64,000 nucleotides of DNA from Flaccisagitta enflata (GCA_965153355.1 OZ231127.1:16740001-16804000), one strand, 5' to 3'; shown: positions 34,733 to 48,285, numbered from the stretch's first letter. Notes: generated by a model from the letters alone, not told the origin. Program-made: numbers and translations.

Positions 34733-35457
34733 TGTCAATAAACAGCACGTATTTCATGTACATATCTCTCCAGGTCCGCCTCCGCCTCTTCCTCATCCGC
34801 CTCCTCATCCTCCCTCTCGCCGCTTCCTCCTCATCCGCCCTCCTCCTCCTCCGCCTCCTGCCCGGCTTCATCCTCCTCCGCCTTCGGCTCGATCCCCGGC
34901 CTCATCCTCATCCTTCTCCTCATCCTCCTCCTCCTCCGGCACGATCCCCGGCCTCGTCCTCCTCATCCATCATCATCCCTGGACTTGGCCTTCTTTCCAA
35001 AAATCATTATGAACTCATTTAATTGTGCCTTTCCTTCCATTGCCTTGTTGTATATAACTTTGATATTAGATTATGATTTCTCCTTTTTCCCCTTAGATAA
35101 GCGAGCAAACTCTTACTTTTCTATTAACTTTCCTATTCATGTGTGCGCATTTTCTCCCCTTCCGTCATCCCCCATCTGGAAACCATCATTCCTCGGATCC
35201 TCAGGTATAGGGCATTTATCATACTTGATATGGACCGGTCCCCTTTAACCCAATGCCCACTGTAATTTGCGCCCCCTCCTCCTCTCCTTTCTCTTTACTT
35301 TTCCCATTCAGAACTTTGAGATCGCTACAATACTGGATTCGCTTTCTTTGCCCCAGATTGGATGCTCAAGAAGGATCTTCTTACAAACATTGGAAAAACA
35401 CTCTCTTTAAGACTCACAGATGCTTGGAGAAACTGACGCTCGTGGCAGACGCTGACA
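34733..35457 (+). repeat. 3' LTR (725 bp)
   Basis: Starts TGTCAATAAACAGCACG and ends GACGCTGACA. It differs from the 5' LTR by a few substitutions and small length changes in the CCTCCT region. Confidence 0.9.
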
Positions 35458-35543
35458 ATCTCCCACTGCATATTGCAAATAAGGACATAAAAGAAGGCTG
35501 CTAAAAAACGGAAGATAGACTATTTTTGGAAAAAGAAAAACGG

Positions 35544-35779
35544 TCAGGGCCTTGAAATGAGTCCCTCCGTCTTGGTTAAGCGGGACGAGAAGAAATTCCA
35601 AACTTTTGCCATGCGAAGCGCCCAACCTGTACTACTGAAACTGATTGTCTTACGTTTACTCAGTCGTTCATGTATGATTTTACGGCCAGAGTGGAACCAA
35701 TAACAAATGTTTGTCCCATGGAAGTTCCACCAAAGTCCTCGTGGCGTCGAAGGTTCTCCATGCAAGAGCCCAGATTGGA
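35544..35779 (-). CDS. Putative gene B, terminal exon
   Basis: Minus-strand acceptor CGCCTCATCCGCTAG, two bases completing a codon, 77 codons and stop TGA at 35544-35546. The peptide includes GEPSTPRGLWWNFHGTNICY, SGRKIIHERLSKRKTIS and VWNFFSSRLTKTEGLI. The phase-1 acceptor fits the donor at 36484. A competing frame in the same stretch is also open (MENLRRHEDFGGTSMGQTF onward), which lowers confidence. The stop lies 82 bp from the retrotransposon's target duplication, so the element may have landed in this gene's 3' untranslated region. Confidence 0.4.
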
Positions 35780-36044
35780 CTAGCGGATGAGGCGATGGAC
35801 ATTTTGAATGGTCAATCTGCCCAAAATGGGATCAGGTTAAAACAATAAGTTTTTTTTTTTGCGATTTCTAGTCATGCACGAGCGGCTTTAAAACCCTCTT
35901 AGGGTCTATACATTATATCAGCAAAATATCAGTCCCCTCAATATACTGATGCTTACGTTATGAGCTCCCCCGTATTTCCAAATCTAGGCAGGCAGCATCT
36001 ACCATGCTTCATTACTGCTGTAGTTTGCCTGCTTGCGACTTTCT

Positions 36045-36480
<436 letters not shown>

Positions 36481-36483
36481 TAC

Positions 36484-36606
36484 TGACCACGAGTCTCCAT
36501 CGTAGACGTTTGCAATAATCATTTCCTCGGCATTCTTTATCTGACATAGCATTGAGTTGGCTTTTGAGACGCCACAGCGGTGAGATGATAAGGATCATGA
36601 TGATAG
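36484..36606 (-). CDS. Putative gene B, membrane-segment exon
   Basis: Minus-strand acceptor GCCCACTTTTCAG, 123 bases, donor GTAAATAC. It completes the phase-1 codon from the previous exon and gives IIMILIISPLWRLKSQLNAM, then KECRGNDYCKRLRWRL. Together with GGVFFSLFMK from the previous exon this forms a hydrophobic segment of about 20 residues followed by basic residues, suggesting a single-pass membrane protein. Two closely spaced cysteines follow. No family recognised. Confidence 0.45.
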
Positions 36607-38330
36607 CTGAAAAGTGGGCAGGCGCATTGATGTAAAAAACAACTTGCAAAGGCAGGAAAGAAAAGTGTGATTGTGACCAAACATATCAACTAACGATTGA
36701 ATATTAAAAGGCAGAGGTCCTGATAACATGGAAAGGCACCATGAATTAAAGAAGGCTCCGATCTCTCATTGTTGGTTGATTCCGAGCATCGTCATGCGCG
36801 TGAGAAAACCTGACTTTCCACCATTGTAGCAGTGTTAACGCTTCTTCTGCTGAAATGCATAAGGTCACAGAGGTTGGGTGACATACCAAACTATCTGGTG
36901 CGCCATACCAAACCAATTTTTGCCCCACCAACTGCCCCTATGGGGTCCAAAACAGGGGTAGAAGGGTCGACTTTGGCATGTCCCGATTCTGTCCCTGCAA
37001 GCAAAAGGCAAGTTTAACCACTCAAAAAAAGTCAATGGGGGTCATCCAATAGCTTGTTAGCAATCACTATCCATCTGTTGTTATGTGTAGAAAGTTTGAA
37101 CTCAATGTTTCAACCGTAAGATAACAAAAAAAAATTTTAAATCATAATACTCTCCCTCTTTATTTTTCTGTCATTTTTTACTAAAATTGAGTTAGGTAGA
37201 CAGTCTTTTTGTAAGCTTATCATTGTTCAAACATTAAGAATTTTTTTCTTTTTACATTGCATTAACAACTAGTTGAAGGACCTTCACTCCAATTTTCAAG
37301 GATTTTTTTTCCATTCTATTTCAGAGAAATCATTATTTTTGTGGAGCGTTTCAATTCAGAGGTCTCCTCTTTGTAGCTGTCACACTTTTGTCACACTTCA
37401 ATTTTCACTATGCCACGTCATAGTAACATGATTGATGGAAAGTTCCTCTACATGATGGGAAAGAGGCTCAAATTCTGTACTTCCACCTAAAATTTTAAGT
37501 CTTAACTTCGATTCATTTGGTCACAGTGAAATTTCAAAGTTGATCACTACAGAAATAGGAACTGAATTGTAACGCTCGCCGACCAAGCCTCGAAGTTAAT
37601 TCTTTGTTTCCACACATTCCCTCAAACACAAATACATGATGCTTTTGTGCCTTGATTTAGTGAAACTTCTAAAAATTCAAATTGGCATATCTCAGGAACT
37701 ATTTGAGCCAGCCCAATGAAATTTGGAATTGTTGATACCTTCATCAAGAGGGTTCTTTGCCTAAATTCTAGCGCAACCTAAACAATGTCAGGCTGTCCAA
37801 CCAGACCAACTAGCCTACCAGATAAAAAAATGAAAAAATGGCATAATTTCTACAATAGTTGTCCGATCTGGTTGAAATTTCGTATGAAACTTCCTCTAAG
37901 GATTCCTCGTCACAGGCATCATAAGGAGCTTGGGGGAGAAATTTTTTTCTCCAACCGCCTACCCAGCCAGAAATGGTACTTATAAAGATTTTTTTCAAAC
38001 ACTCAAAAATTTGAAACAAAATTCAGAAACATGATCACACATGATTGTTTGAAAGTTATCAATACAAATTTTACTGTCATATTGATTTTTTCTTGTATTT
38101 AGCAAAATTTTCAAGTAATAAGATTGTCAGTAATGTGTTTTTAGGGCTAATTTGAATGAAAAATGAGCTTTCATAAGAATATCCAAATATGGATTCATAT
38201 GTAATAAAAGGTAAGCTACATGACAATTTATAGTTTTGTTCAATTTGATAACATTTGAAATTGATGAATTTCACCCCGTCCGCGGTCGGCTCACGGTTAG
38301 TGTTCCCTCCTCACAATGCGCGTAGCTCAC
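36607..38330. other. Putative intron of gene B
   Basis: AT-rich. No convincing gene or repeat unit seen between the two exons. Confidence 0.4.
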
Positions 38331-38538
38331 CCTTCATGAATAAAGAAAAAAACACTCCTCCAGCGGCCGCTCTATTTTTGATCTTTTGTCTTTCTTCGTG
38401 GGTCATGTGATGCAGTTCGTGATGCGCCTCGAGCTTCTCGTCAGCTTCGTCTCCGTAAGTCGCAGGTCGATCCTCCGCAAACATGGTTTGGATTCGAATG
38501 ATGCTTTCCTGGCTGTAGCCTTCTGTTACGCGCTTTTG
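38331..38538 (-). CDS. Putative gene B, second exon
   Basis: Minus-strand acceptor TTTCTCGACCTAAAG, 69 codons plus one base, donor GTGAGC. Composition is strongly protein-like and GC-richer than its flanks: VTEGYSQESIIRIQTMFAED, YGDEADEKLEAHHELHHM and EERQKIKNRAAAGGVFFSLF. The phase-0 acceptor fits the donor of the exon at 42570-42737. No family recognised. Charged helical first part, hydrophobic end leading into the next exon. Confidence 0.6.
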
Positions 38539-38624
38539 CTTTAGGTCGAGAAATAGATTTATCTTTCATGATTGGACATCGCATGTTTTTAGGATTGTCT
38601 ACTTTTTCTCTCTTTCTTTCTTTC

Positions 38625-38850
38625 GTTTTTAGGTGCGCCATAGCACCTCTATAAGAGGCTCTGTCTGTTGGTCGGTTGGTTGGTCAGTCCATCACGCTCG
38701 GTCGGTCTTGGTCGGTCACGCTCAGGCTGAAAATCTCAAAAACAGTAAAATCATAGGCAGTTCAAATATGCTAGGATGATTTTTAAGTCGCGCATAGCAT
38801 CTCTATAAGAAGCTCTGTCCGTCCGTCGGTCACGCTCAAATGTAAAATCG
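38625..38850 (-). repeat. Two reversed family H 3' ends in tandem
   Basis: TTTTTAGGTGCGCCATAGCA with CCTCTATAAGAGGCTCTGTC (from 38627) has hairpin AGGTGC/GCACCT. TTTTTAAGTCGCGCATAGCA with TCTCTATAAGAAGCTCTGTC (from 38780) has a degenerate hairpin. Both are followed by GGTCGGTT/CCGTCGG repeats. No 5' ends found. Confidence 0.55.
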
Positions 38851-38884
38851 CTTAAAAATGTTTGAAATCAACAGAAAACTCATT

Positions 38885-39620
38885 TCGTTCATCATAAATG
38901 ATACTAATATATCATAAATGATATATATCATAAATGACATCATATATATCATATCATATATAAGATATATATCATCATATATATCATATATGTATATCAT
39001 ATCATATATCATATCATATATCATATCATATATCATATCATATATCATATCATATATCATATCATATATCATATCATATATCATATATCATATCATATCA
39101 TATCATATATCATATCATATATCATATCATATATCATATCATATATCATCTATCATATGTCATAATATACATATATCATATATCATATCATATATCATAT
39201 AACTCATATCATACCCTTCATATCATATATCATATCATATATCATATCATATATCATATCATATATCATATCATAAATCATATCATAAATCATATCATAT
39301 ATCACCAAACTATATATGTAAAATATATTATATATCATGTCATATATCATGTCATATATCATATTATATTTCATATCATATATCATATCTTATATCATAT
39401 CATAAATTGTATCATATATCATATATCATATCATATATCATATCATATATCATATCATATATCATATCATATATCATAGCATATATCATATATCATATAT
39501 CATATATCATATATCATATATTATATATCATATCATATATCATATCATATATCATATCATATATCATATCATATGTATCATATATATCATATATATCATA
39601 TATATCATAAATGATACTTA
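38885..39620. repeat. ATATC-type satellite array
   Basis: About 730 bp of a near-perfect 10-bp unit ATATCATATC with local variants. The unit is AT-rich and able to pair with itself only poorly. It lies in a putative intron of gene B. Open frames (MIYDMIYD) are translation artefacts. Confidence 0.9.
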
Positions 39621-39634
39621 TATAATCAGCTACG

Positions 39635-39785
39635 GTTAGGTCTTATAGAGCTGGGGATAGGTCGGATAGGTCTGGTGATATGTCGGATAGGTCTTAGGAA
39701 AGGTCTGATAGAGCTTGGGAGAGGCCTGATAGAGCTCGGGATAGGTCTTATAGAGCTAGGAATGGTCTGATAGAGCTAACCCGTG
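39635..39785. repeat. GGTCTGATAGAGCT minisatellite, first block
   Basis: Degenerate tandem copies of GGTCTGATAGAGCTAGGGATA. The same unit recurs at about 42040-42190, so the two blocks flank 2.2 kb of other sequence. Confidence 0.7.
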
Positions 39786-40429
39786 GAACCAGCTTTGTTT
39801 ACACTATCTGTTTTATATCAAAACATAGGTTGATTTGTTCAATTTTAGGCTCAAAATGATCAGAAAATGAAAAATAATTTATTGACAGTGAAATCGAGGA
39901 CGCTGAGACGATTCGAATGATGTAAAATGTTCACAAAAAAGTATTGTTTCAATTTATGCTTAGACGTATAGAAAATAAGTAAGGAGACACAGAGTAGAGG
40001 AGCGCTATTTTCGAATTTGTATCCAATCAAATCGTTTTATATTGTGTAAAACTAAGTTAACAGATGTATTACATGAATGATTTGGACTCATTTGACACTG
40101 GGGAATGATTGTATGTTGTTTTTTTCTCCAAAAATTTAATGCAATATTAGCAAAAATGATTAGGGAGTTTTTAACTTGTCAGTATGGACAGAATTTGATA
40201 TGGACTCGAAAAGTTCAGGGTCAGGCTTATAAAACACCCCATGGGGGTTCTAAATCTGTTTTTGGATAAGCTTGAATGTCACGCGGCCCCACGCGAAATT
40301 GCCTTAAGCAGGGTCTAACAGTAGCATAAATATCAAATCAAGGATTTATAAACAGAACGGAATTCTTTTTTTTTTTTTCCGCTCTGAAGTCCTGAAACGC
40401 ATCTCCAGCCCACCAGTCAAGTGTAGAAG
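39786..40429. other. Non-coding, AT-rich
   Basis: No gene or repeat unit seen. Confidence 0.35.
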
Positions 40430-41170
40430 GAGAAGCACTGATAGATAACGGGCCTTTGGGCCCCCAGGGGCCCTAGGGGCCCTACTATAGGGCTCTCAAG
40501 GGTTCTAAATGTATTAAAAATTGGAGGAAATGAGCAAATTTTTTTTTCATGAGTATACTTACCCATTAGACTTCAGCATCTAGTGTAGGGGAGGGATGGA
40601 GGAGGGTAACTGGGGATTGGGACCTACAGGGGCCCCCTACAAGGACCCTTGGGGCTTTAAAAAAAAAAAGTCCGATGATAGTATAAACTGTGCAATGTTG
40701 TTTTTTCTGTTATGTAATACCCGAGTGTTATACTAATTCCTGTTTTATGGCCACCTAGATTAGAAAGAAGCACAAATAGATAGCGGACAATTGGGACCCC
40801 TAGAAGCCCCCTAAAAGGCACCCAAGGGCTCATGATGGCTCAAAAAATGGTATGAAATGAGCATTTTTTCTCTTTTGTGGACTGCTAGGATTACAGCGAA
40901 TAATTGGCATGAACAGCTATGGTCAGGAAAAATGAATTTGACAATGGGGGATTCAGACCTCAAGGGGCCCCTTAGAGAACCCCCAATGCTTAAAAAATGG
41001 GCGCAATTGCTAAAAAAAATGGAAAAAATTGAGTGGTATTCAATTTGTTCCATGGAACCCAAATGTTACACTGAGCCATTGCAATCAAGTGTGGAGTAGT
41101 ATGTACAGGTGAGCAATGTGAAATTCGGATCTATGGATATCTAAGTAGGTGATAAGCCCCTTCAGAACAT
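40430..41170. repeat. Degenerate tandem repeat of about 165-bp period
   Basis: Five related blocks, each with a GGG(A/C)CC...AGGGGCCCC core followed by AAAAATGG..AAATGAGC, start near 40448, 40611, 40783, 40945 and 41122. Strongly diverged. Not coding. Confidence 0.6.
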
Positions 41171-42039
41171 GTCTAAAAATAAGCAACTTTCTTTTGTTTT
41201 GTAGCTCTACTTACTCATGGGGTTCATGGGATCACATAGTAACAATGTAATGTGTTGAAGGCCAGAGTAGCATAAAGGGCTATATAAACCACTCAGCAGT
41301 ACACACACACATCATACACATCATGCACACACACAGCCTTGGCATCTCAAACCACTGCCAGCCATCACTTTGAGCTTATGCGTTTCAGGCGGACTGATCG
41401 ACAGAGAACAGACAGATGAGCAAACAAGACAAGCTACTTTTAAATTGCTGTGAAGAAATGACAAATCACAATTAACCTCCTTTTGGGCAAGGTGCTATGG
41501 GACTCCTGCTCCCAGCCATGTCATAATCACCACCATTTTGGCGTATATACATTCACCGCTCCTGCCCAAATCTTAGAAAGACCTCTGTCACCTGCCCTCA
41601 CACCATTGGAAGTAACGTATATCCAGCCTTGTTTGGCCAGACAGAAATTGTGATTTTCTTTACAGAAATGAAAAAACTTTTAAAGAACTTGGTCTTTGAT
41701 TAAAAGAAATAAAGGTTATTCACGATGTTTATGTAAGGATCATGGAAAAATGAAATTGGAACTATTAAAATTTGCTGTGTAATCATAGCAATTAACATAT
41801 TCAACAGTTAGTACTTTGGAATTTACTAATGTAATTCCATCATGCATGTAAGACAGGAAAATCAGTGCATGTGTGAAATTTCCATTGTTTGTAAAGAGCA
41901 ATATATCTTGGTCTCATGACAAAGGCCATTTTAAATGACTAGTAAGCATTGTTAACAACAGGAAATGAAAAGAAAAATTGATGTGACAAAAGTAGTGCTG
42001 CAAATTGGCCTTGACCCCTCTACTTGTAGAGCCACGGAA
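41171..42039. other. Non-coding, with a reversed family H 5' end
   Basis: TAACGTATATCCAGCCTTGT at about 41612-41631 is a reversed family H leader. Nothing else recognised. Confidence 0.4.
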
Positions 42040-42190
42040 TGGCGGTCTGATAGAGCTGAGATAGGTCTGATGGGAGCTAAAAGGGATAGCTATGGATTAA
42101 TAACGCCCGGCGGAATAGGTCAGATGGAGCTAGGAATGGTCTGATAGAGCTAGGGATAGGTCTGATGGAGCTAGGGATAGCTATGAATTA
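42040..42190. repeat. GGTCTGATAGAGCT minisatellite, second block
   Basis: The same unit as at 39635-39785, with AGCTATGGATTAATAACGCC and AGCTATGAATTAATAACGCT marking two larger copies. Confidence 0.65.
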
Positions 42191-42569
<379 letters not shown>

Positions 42570-42571
<2 letters not shown>

Positions 42572-42737
42572 AATCGGTCAAGTCATCGTTCGCGTCGAAT
42601 CTGACGACCCTTTCGTCCTCTTTAGAGTCCGCCTCCATCGGTTGTGCTACACTAGGTCGCCCCAAGCGCGCCTTCGTCGTCGACGGATCACCTTTCTTCA
42701 TCCCACGGATGTCATCAGGACTAAAATCAACTGGCAT
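42570..42737 (-). CDS. Putative gene B, first coding exon
   Basis: Minus-strand ATG at 42735-42737, 56 codons, then donor GTGAGAG that opens directly into an (AG)n tract. An in-frame TGA lies seven codons upstream, supporting this ATG. The peptide starts MPVDFSPDDIRGMKKGDPST and is hydrophilic, with MEADSKEDERVVRFD and NDDLTDL at the end. It ends phase 0, fitting the exon at 38331-38538. Joined to the other three exons it gives 244 residues with one membrane segment. No signal peptide is visible, so a cytoplasmic N-terminus is likely. Confidence 0.55.
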
Positions 42738-43039
42738 TGCGTAAACGTGAACGTAAGCGTGTCAAGCTTGGTGTCAATAATGGCAAAAAAAAAAAAGTTA
42801 GGTGACCTTTCTACTTTCTTATTTTTCTGTTCACACCCAATGTTGGAAAAGAATCCTCCCTTAATTCCCAAAGAACACTATACTGTGCGTGTAACGGCCA
42901 ATGATAACGATCAATTTTTAGAAAAAGAACGTTTTATGAAACCATGAAATCATTTCCTAGTTTTCATTGTATATGTTTTTTTCATGACCGCGAAATTTCA
43001 AATGAGATTGAGCTCTATGCCGAATCAACAAATAGGTTA
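42738..43039. other. Non-coding
   Basis: No gene or repeat recognised; would contain the gene B promoter if the model is right, but no TATA element is clear. Confidence 0.3.
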
Positions 43040-43365
43040 AAAAAGCTGTAGCTTAGGGCCCGGCGCCTCAGGGGGGCCCCGCGCCTGCAGCTTTCACCCC
43101 TAGAAAAAAAAGGGGAAAGAAAAAAAAAAGAGAAAAGAAGAAAGAAAGAGAAAGAAAGAAACAGAGAGATGATATGCTTAACTGTAATGGAAATGTCATA
43201 TTTTGTTGTTTCATCTGTTTTAAGTTCTTTACTTTTAGACAGACAAAAATTTGCGCATGTTTGATAAAATTTCAATCAACTGGTTTTGAGTTATCCGGTA
43301 AATAGAGGGGGGGGGCAGTTAGGGGCCCCGTGCCCCTAGCCTAGCTTAGGGCCCCGCGCCTTGTT
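43040..43365 (-). repeat. Second copy of the GC-rich-ended palindrome family
   Basis: GCCTCAGGGGGGCCCCGCGC with CTGCAGC (about 43067-43095) is the complement of the end at about 916-940, with a purine tract beyond it as in that copy. A second GC-rich end GGGGCCCCGTGCCCCTAG lies at about 43322-43340. The interior is shorter and different. Confidence 0.55.
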
Positions 43366-43639
43366 GATCTGGCTAAGAATGATCTGAATATAAAAAAATC
43401 GATTTTGTCATCCTGATCATGAAAATTATGTTGACATGTTTGTCCACGACAAAAAGTCAAGATATTTGAGTTTAACTAGCAATAGAAATCAAGCTACATC
43501 TATTTAACCTATATCTATTTAACCCAGTAGATGTTAAAAGAATTCATTGGAATGTATTTTACATTAAGTGGCCCCGCGGTTTTCGGTGACTCGATGGCTC
43601 AAGATAACTAAACGAAAAATCAGAATTTGGGGAAAAGTT

Positions 43640-44330
43640 GAATACACTCTTTAGGACAAAGTTTTTAAGGACATGAGGCGGAAATTTTGCCAAAATTCAA
43701 GGACATTTATAAGACAAGCTCCAGCCTAAAATTTGGAGAAAATTTTTTTTTTATAATCTCAATTTCAATCATTCCTGAAAAAAAATGTCATACACGCTTA
43801 TCATAATATAAGAACATGGATTTTTGAAGTGAGCCTCAGCGTTCTTATTTTTAACTCTGTATTAAAGCTCAAATGTTCTTAACATGTTTTTTTTTTAATT
43901 GGAGAAGCATTTGTTATCTCATAAAAAGAAATGAAAGATTGATACACTCTTTTTTTTTATAAGAACCAAGTTTTTTAAAAATGTTAGGCCTAAAATCTTA
44001 AAAAATTTAAAAACATAGGTAAGAATATTGAAAAGCTTCATTTCTGGTTGGAAAATTTTCTTACCATTAAAACAAATATTATCAAATAACGAGTTACAGA
44101 GTTAAGTATAAAAATAGTAATATGTATTTTGATATGCATTATGATATCTAAAACATATATATTACTTTAAACTATGCTACTATTTAAATGTATACTACTA
44201 TACTACACTTTAAATTATGTATATCAGATTAAGAACATTTTAAGAACGTTCAAGCTTTAAAACAGCCTAAAATTTAAGAACATTGAAAGCTTTCTAAAAA
44301 ATGATGTGTTCTTATAAAAAAAAGAGTACA
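43640..44330. repeat. AT-rich dispersed repeats
   Basis: The first part (43640-43790) matches 18955-19110 inverted. The remainder is rich in TTTAAGAACATT-type motifs, also found at 49050-49330. No gene. Confidence 0.5.
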
Positions 44331-44465
44331 CGGTAAGGAAATTAGCTGTCATTAGTTATACAAAGACATCATCATCCAATTCCTTGTCAATTCGACCCAA
44401 AATTGTCCCCTGCATAAGGGAAAACCGGCGCGAAAAAAATTCAGCTCTAATTTTTTCGTCCATAA
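44331..44465 (-). pseudogene. Coding-like block, copy 1 (FSLMQGTILGRID)
   Basis: On the minus strand KIRAEFFSRRFSLMQGTILG then RIDKELDDDV is open and ends at a TAA soon after. An inverted copy at 48897-49035 keeps the same frame, with two of five codon differences synonymous. It is flanked by repeats in both places. Unrecognised; perhaps a gene fragment carried by a mobile element or a duplicated exon. Confidence 0.4.
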
Positions 44466-44528
44466 CCCTCTGTCTCCAAGGTAAAGAGGCACCAATTTTG
44501 TTTGAAATGAAATGAGTCGGTTTGACAT

Positions 44529-44690
44529 TTTTAGTTGCGGACACGCAACTCTATAAGAGCCTTTGTCCGTCCGTCCGTCGGTCCGTCCGTCGGTCCGTCA
44601 AATTACTGTCCGTCGTGTTTCAAGTCCAATCAGCGAGCATTCGCCCCTACACCATCCGCACGCTGAAGTGGCCGTGTATCAGCCTTATTT
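44529..44690 (-). mobile_element. Family H subfamily III element, reversed
   Basis: TTTTTAGTTGCGGACACGCA with ACTCTATAAGAGCCTTTGTC and (CCGT)n at the start. CGCACGCTGAAGTGGCCGTG with TATCAGCCTTATTTT at the end. The hairpin AGTTGCGGACACGCAACT is well preserved; the 5' end is diverged. Confidence 0.6.
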
Positions 44691-45896
<1,206 letters not shown>

Positions 45897-46151
45897 CCTC
45901 TCATTTGGGCGCGCGATAACTAGCCAAGTCGCCGGAAGATAGTGCAAAAGAGGCATCTGTAGGTCGAATTTTGGCATTGTTATGCTGCTTCAGAAAGGAA
46001 AATACTTAGGATGGCGACAAAGACATCAATTTACTGGTGGGTGAATTACAGAGGAAATGGAATTCAATAGTAAGTTGGTTCCAGGAACTCAGCATAAAGT
46101 TTGAAGTTAATCAAAGCGGGAAACAGGGCCAATAAGCGGTCGCTTGGGGGT
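45897..46151. other. Non-coding
   Basis: No gene or repeat recognised. Confidence 0.3.
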
Positions 46152-46735
46152 TTTTGGGCAGCGGCCCCGAAGGGGACGAAGTCCTGTAGAACACAGGGGG
46201 AATATGTCTGTCTGTACATCCATATGTTCGTACGTCTGTATGTCCATACGTCCGTTCCCCCCACCCCATCCTCAGAGCTTTGTCTCCTTTGGGGCCTATT
46301 CTGACCCAAATTCTGCCAAATAGCCCAAATCCAAGCAATGTGGCCCAAATCTAAGCAAAATGGCCCAAATCCAAGTATAATGGCCCAAATCCAAGCAAAA
46401 TGGCCCAAATCTTGCAAAAAAAAAAAAACAATGCTGGCCTGAGGTCCCTCATTTTAGTCCTTTTGACCTATATTACAGCCTCCGATACTTAGATTCTGAC
46501 CAGATTTGGGCCATTTTGCTTGGATTTGAGCTATTATGCTTGGATTTGGGCTATTTGGCAGAATTTGGGTCAGAATAGGCCCCAAAGGAGACGAAGCCCT
46601 GAGGATGGGGTGGGTGGGATGAACGGACAGACGGGCGGACAGACAGACAGATTCCCCCTGTGTTCTACAGGACTTTGTCATGCTACTCAAGCAGGGCGCG
46701 GGCACTGCTGACCACTTACTGCCTTTGGGCTGCTA
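46152..46735 (+). repeat. Family G repeat, copy f
   Basis: The left arm GGGCAGCGGCCCCGAAGGGG with CCTGTAGAACACAGGGGGAA is matched inverted at about 46650-46680. The internal array is AATGGCCCAAATCCAAGCAA, different from that of other copies, and it turns over near 46450. The tail is GCAGGGCGCGGGCACTGCTG then ACCACTTACTGCC. Confidence 0.75.
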
Positions 46736-46914
46736 TTCTATATGTGTCAGCCTGTCAGCCTGCATGTATTAACATCATTGTGTTTCTGTTTCGAACACCA
46801 TCTAGTAAAAAATCAAAAAAGATCTTAAACAGGACGCTAGAGGGTTGTATGGTCAGGATTTCCTGTTGCCCCCATCAGTCTGTCCATCTGCTGGTGTGCC
46901 CGTTAGCCCATTAG

Positions 46915-47330
46915 TCGATGACCTATGCTTTTACACATATGGGGAATTATCTCCTTCTTCTCTTTCTCTTTCTCCTCCTTGGTACCCCCTGAAATACCAG
47001 CCGCAAGGCCTCAATCCCAGCCTCAAGGCCCAAATTCTAGCCTCAAGGCCCAAATCCTAGCCTGGAGGCCCAGAGGTCTAAGCGTTGATGCATAAATCTC
47101 AGCATGATGCCCAAGTCCCAACCTTGAGGCTAAATCTCAGCCAGGTTGGGATCAGTTAAGATCTAGGCATAAGGCTGGATTGAGGTGAAGGAAGGGAGAG
47201 GGAAGGAAAATTCCCATATGTGTGGCCTCAGTCTGTATTACTCAAGACCACTGCCTGCTTCCCCTTCAACCTGAGCTGCCTACTTAGGCAGAGCACGGAT
47301 ACCGCAGACCATCTAACGCTTTTGCGACTA
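46915..47330 (+). repeat. Family G repeat, copy g (no left GC arm)
   Basis: GTCGATGACCTATGCTTTTA with CACATATGGGG, then a GCCTCAAGGCCCAAATCCTA array, GGAAAATTCCCATATGTGTG and the tail GCACGGATACCGCAGACCAT with AACGCTTTTGCGACTAT. Confidence 0.6.
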
Positions 47331-47640
47331 TTTGGCTTTGGCCTCACTGCTCCTGCCCGAATGATCAAGAGACCTCAGATACCTCTATCTACCTGCACAC
47401 AACTAGGGTAGCCATGTATCAGGCATTGTTTAAATCATTGGACAGCGACTCTATAAGTGGCTTTGACCTGTCAGTCTGTCCATCTGTCGGTCTGTCTGTG
47501 GGACAAACTTGAGTTGGAAAGTGTGAAGATGTGCATTCTGAATGTTTTGTGTGTGTATGCGCGTGTGTGTTTATGTTAGTGTGGTGAAAGGGGTGGACAA
47601 ACGGACGGACGTTTTATCCTCTTTTCATCACAATCTAACG
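47331..47640. other. Reversed family H fragment and spacer
   Basis: ACTAGGGTAGCCATGTATCA at about 47403-47422 is a reversed leader. GCGACTCTATAAGTGGCTTT near 47446 begins another reversed 3' end. No gene. Confidence 0.45.
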
Positions 47641-48285
47641 CGTCATTGAAAATTTGTTCTCATTTTTCTAATTTCATGAATTTTCCATATTATTCAATGA
47701 AAAACATGCATTTTTTTTTGTTTTTTTTTTTTTTTTAATAGATTTTCCATGTGATTCAATGTGTAGTTTGCATTTTGTCAATTTCCCATTTTATCCGATG
47801 GGAGTTTGAGGCTTGAGAAGCTTTGTGGGGGGGATGTGCGGATGGATGGATGGACTGTTGGACAGACAGACAGACACACAGACAGATGGACAGACAAACA
47901 GACGGATGGACGTATGGAAATTCACCCATGTGTCCTAAAGGACATCGACCCTTTGGGGCCGCTGCCTAAAAACGAAAAAAAAGTTAGCCTTAAGGTTCCA
48001 ATCCCAGCCTTTAAGCACCAATCCCAGCCTCAAAGCTCCATTTCAAGCCTCAAGACTTCCATTCCATTCCCAAAGCTTCAACCCCAGCCTCAAGGCTCTC
48101 AGTCCCAGCCTGGTGGCTCCAATCCCGACCATATGGCTCTGATCCCGACCCCACAGCTAAACAACCTCATAGCTCTAATGCCAGCTGAGTCTTAAATCCT
48201 AGCCTCCATGCTTAAATCCTAGCCCAGCTTAGGTCAGTATAGGGACATTGGGTACCGCTGACCATCTGACGCTTTTGCGACTATT
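47641..48285 (+). repeat. Family G repeat, copy h
   Basis: A GGATGGATGGACTGTTGGAC tract, GAAATTCACCCATGTGTCCT with AAAGGACATCGACCCTTTGG, then a CCTCAAAGCTCCAATCCCAG array and the tail CATTGGGTACCGCTGACCAT with GACGCTTTTGCGACTATT. AATTTCATGAATTTTCCATA at the left belongs to the inverted side of the copy a/b array. Confidence 0.6.

Larger units (their letters stand above)
22705..35462 (+). mobile_element. BEL/Pao LTR retrotransposon with target duplication
   Basis: The element runs from 22710 to 35457, bounded by LTRs that start TGTCAATAAAC and end GCTGACA, with ATCTC on both sides (22705-22709 and 35458-35462) as a 5-bp target duplication, the length usual for this superfamily. Internal order is leader, Gag with zinc knuckles, protease, reverse transcriptase, RNase H, integrase and a third coding region. 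This is the BEL/Pao order. One caveat: the first five bases after the left LTR are also ATCTC, so the exact LTR end could be questioned. No convincing tRNA primer-binding site was found. LTR identity is high (a handful of substitutions and small indels), implying recent insertion, yet Pol is broken. Confidence 0.9.

Noticed and set aside
35463-35505. PLHIANKDIKEG, looking like an ankyrin fragment
   Set aside because: Twelve residues straddling the target duplication; chance resemblance.
38885-39620. AT-rich satellite as a replication origin or centromere
   Set aside because: Too short and no supporting feature; best described as a satellite array.
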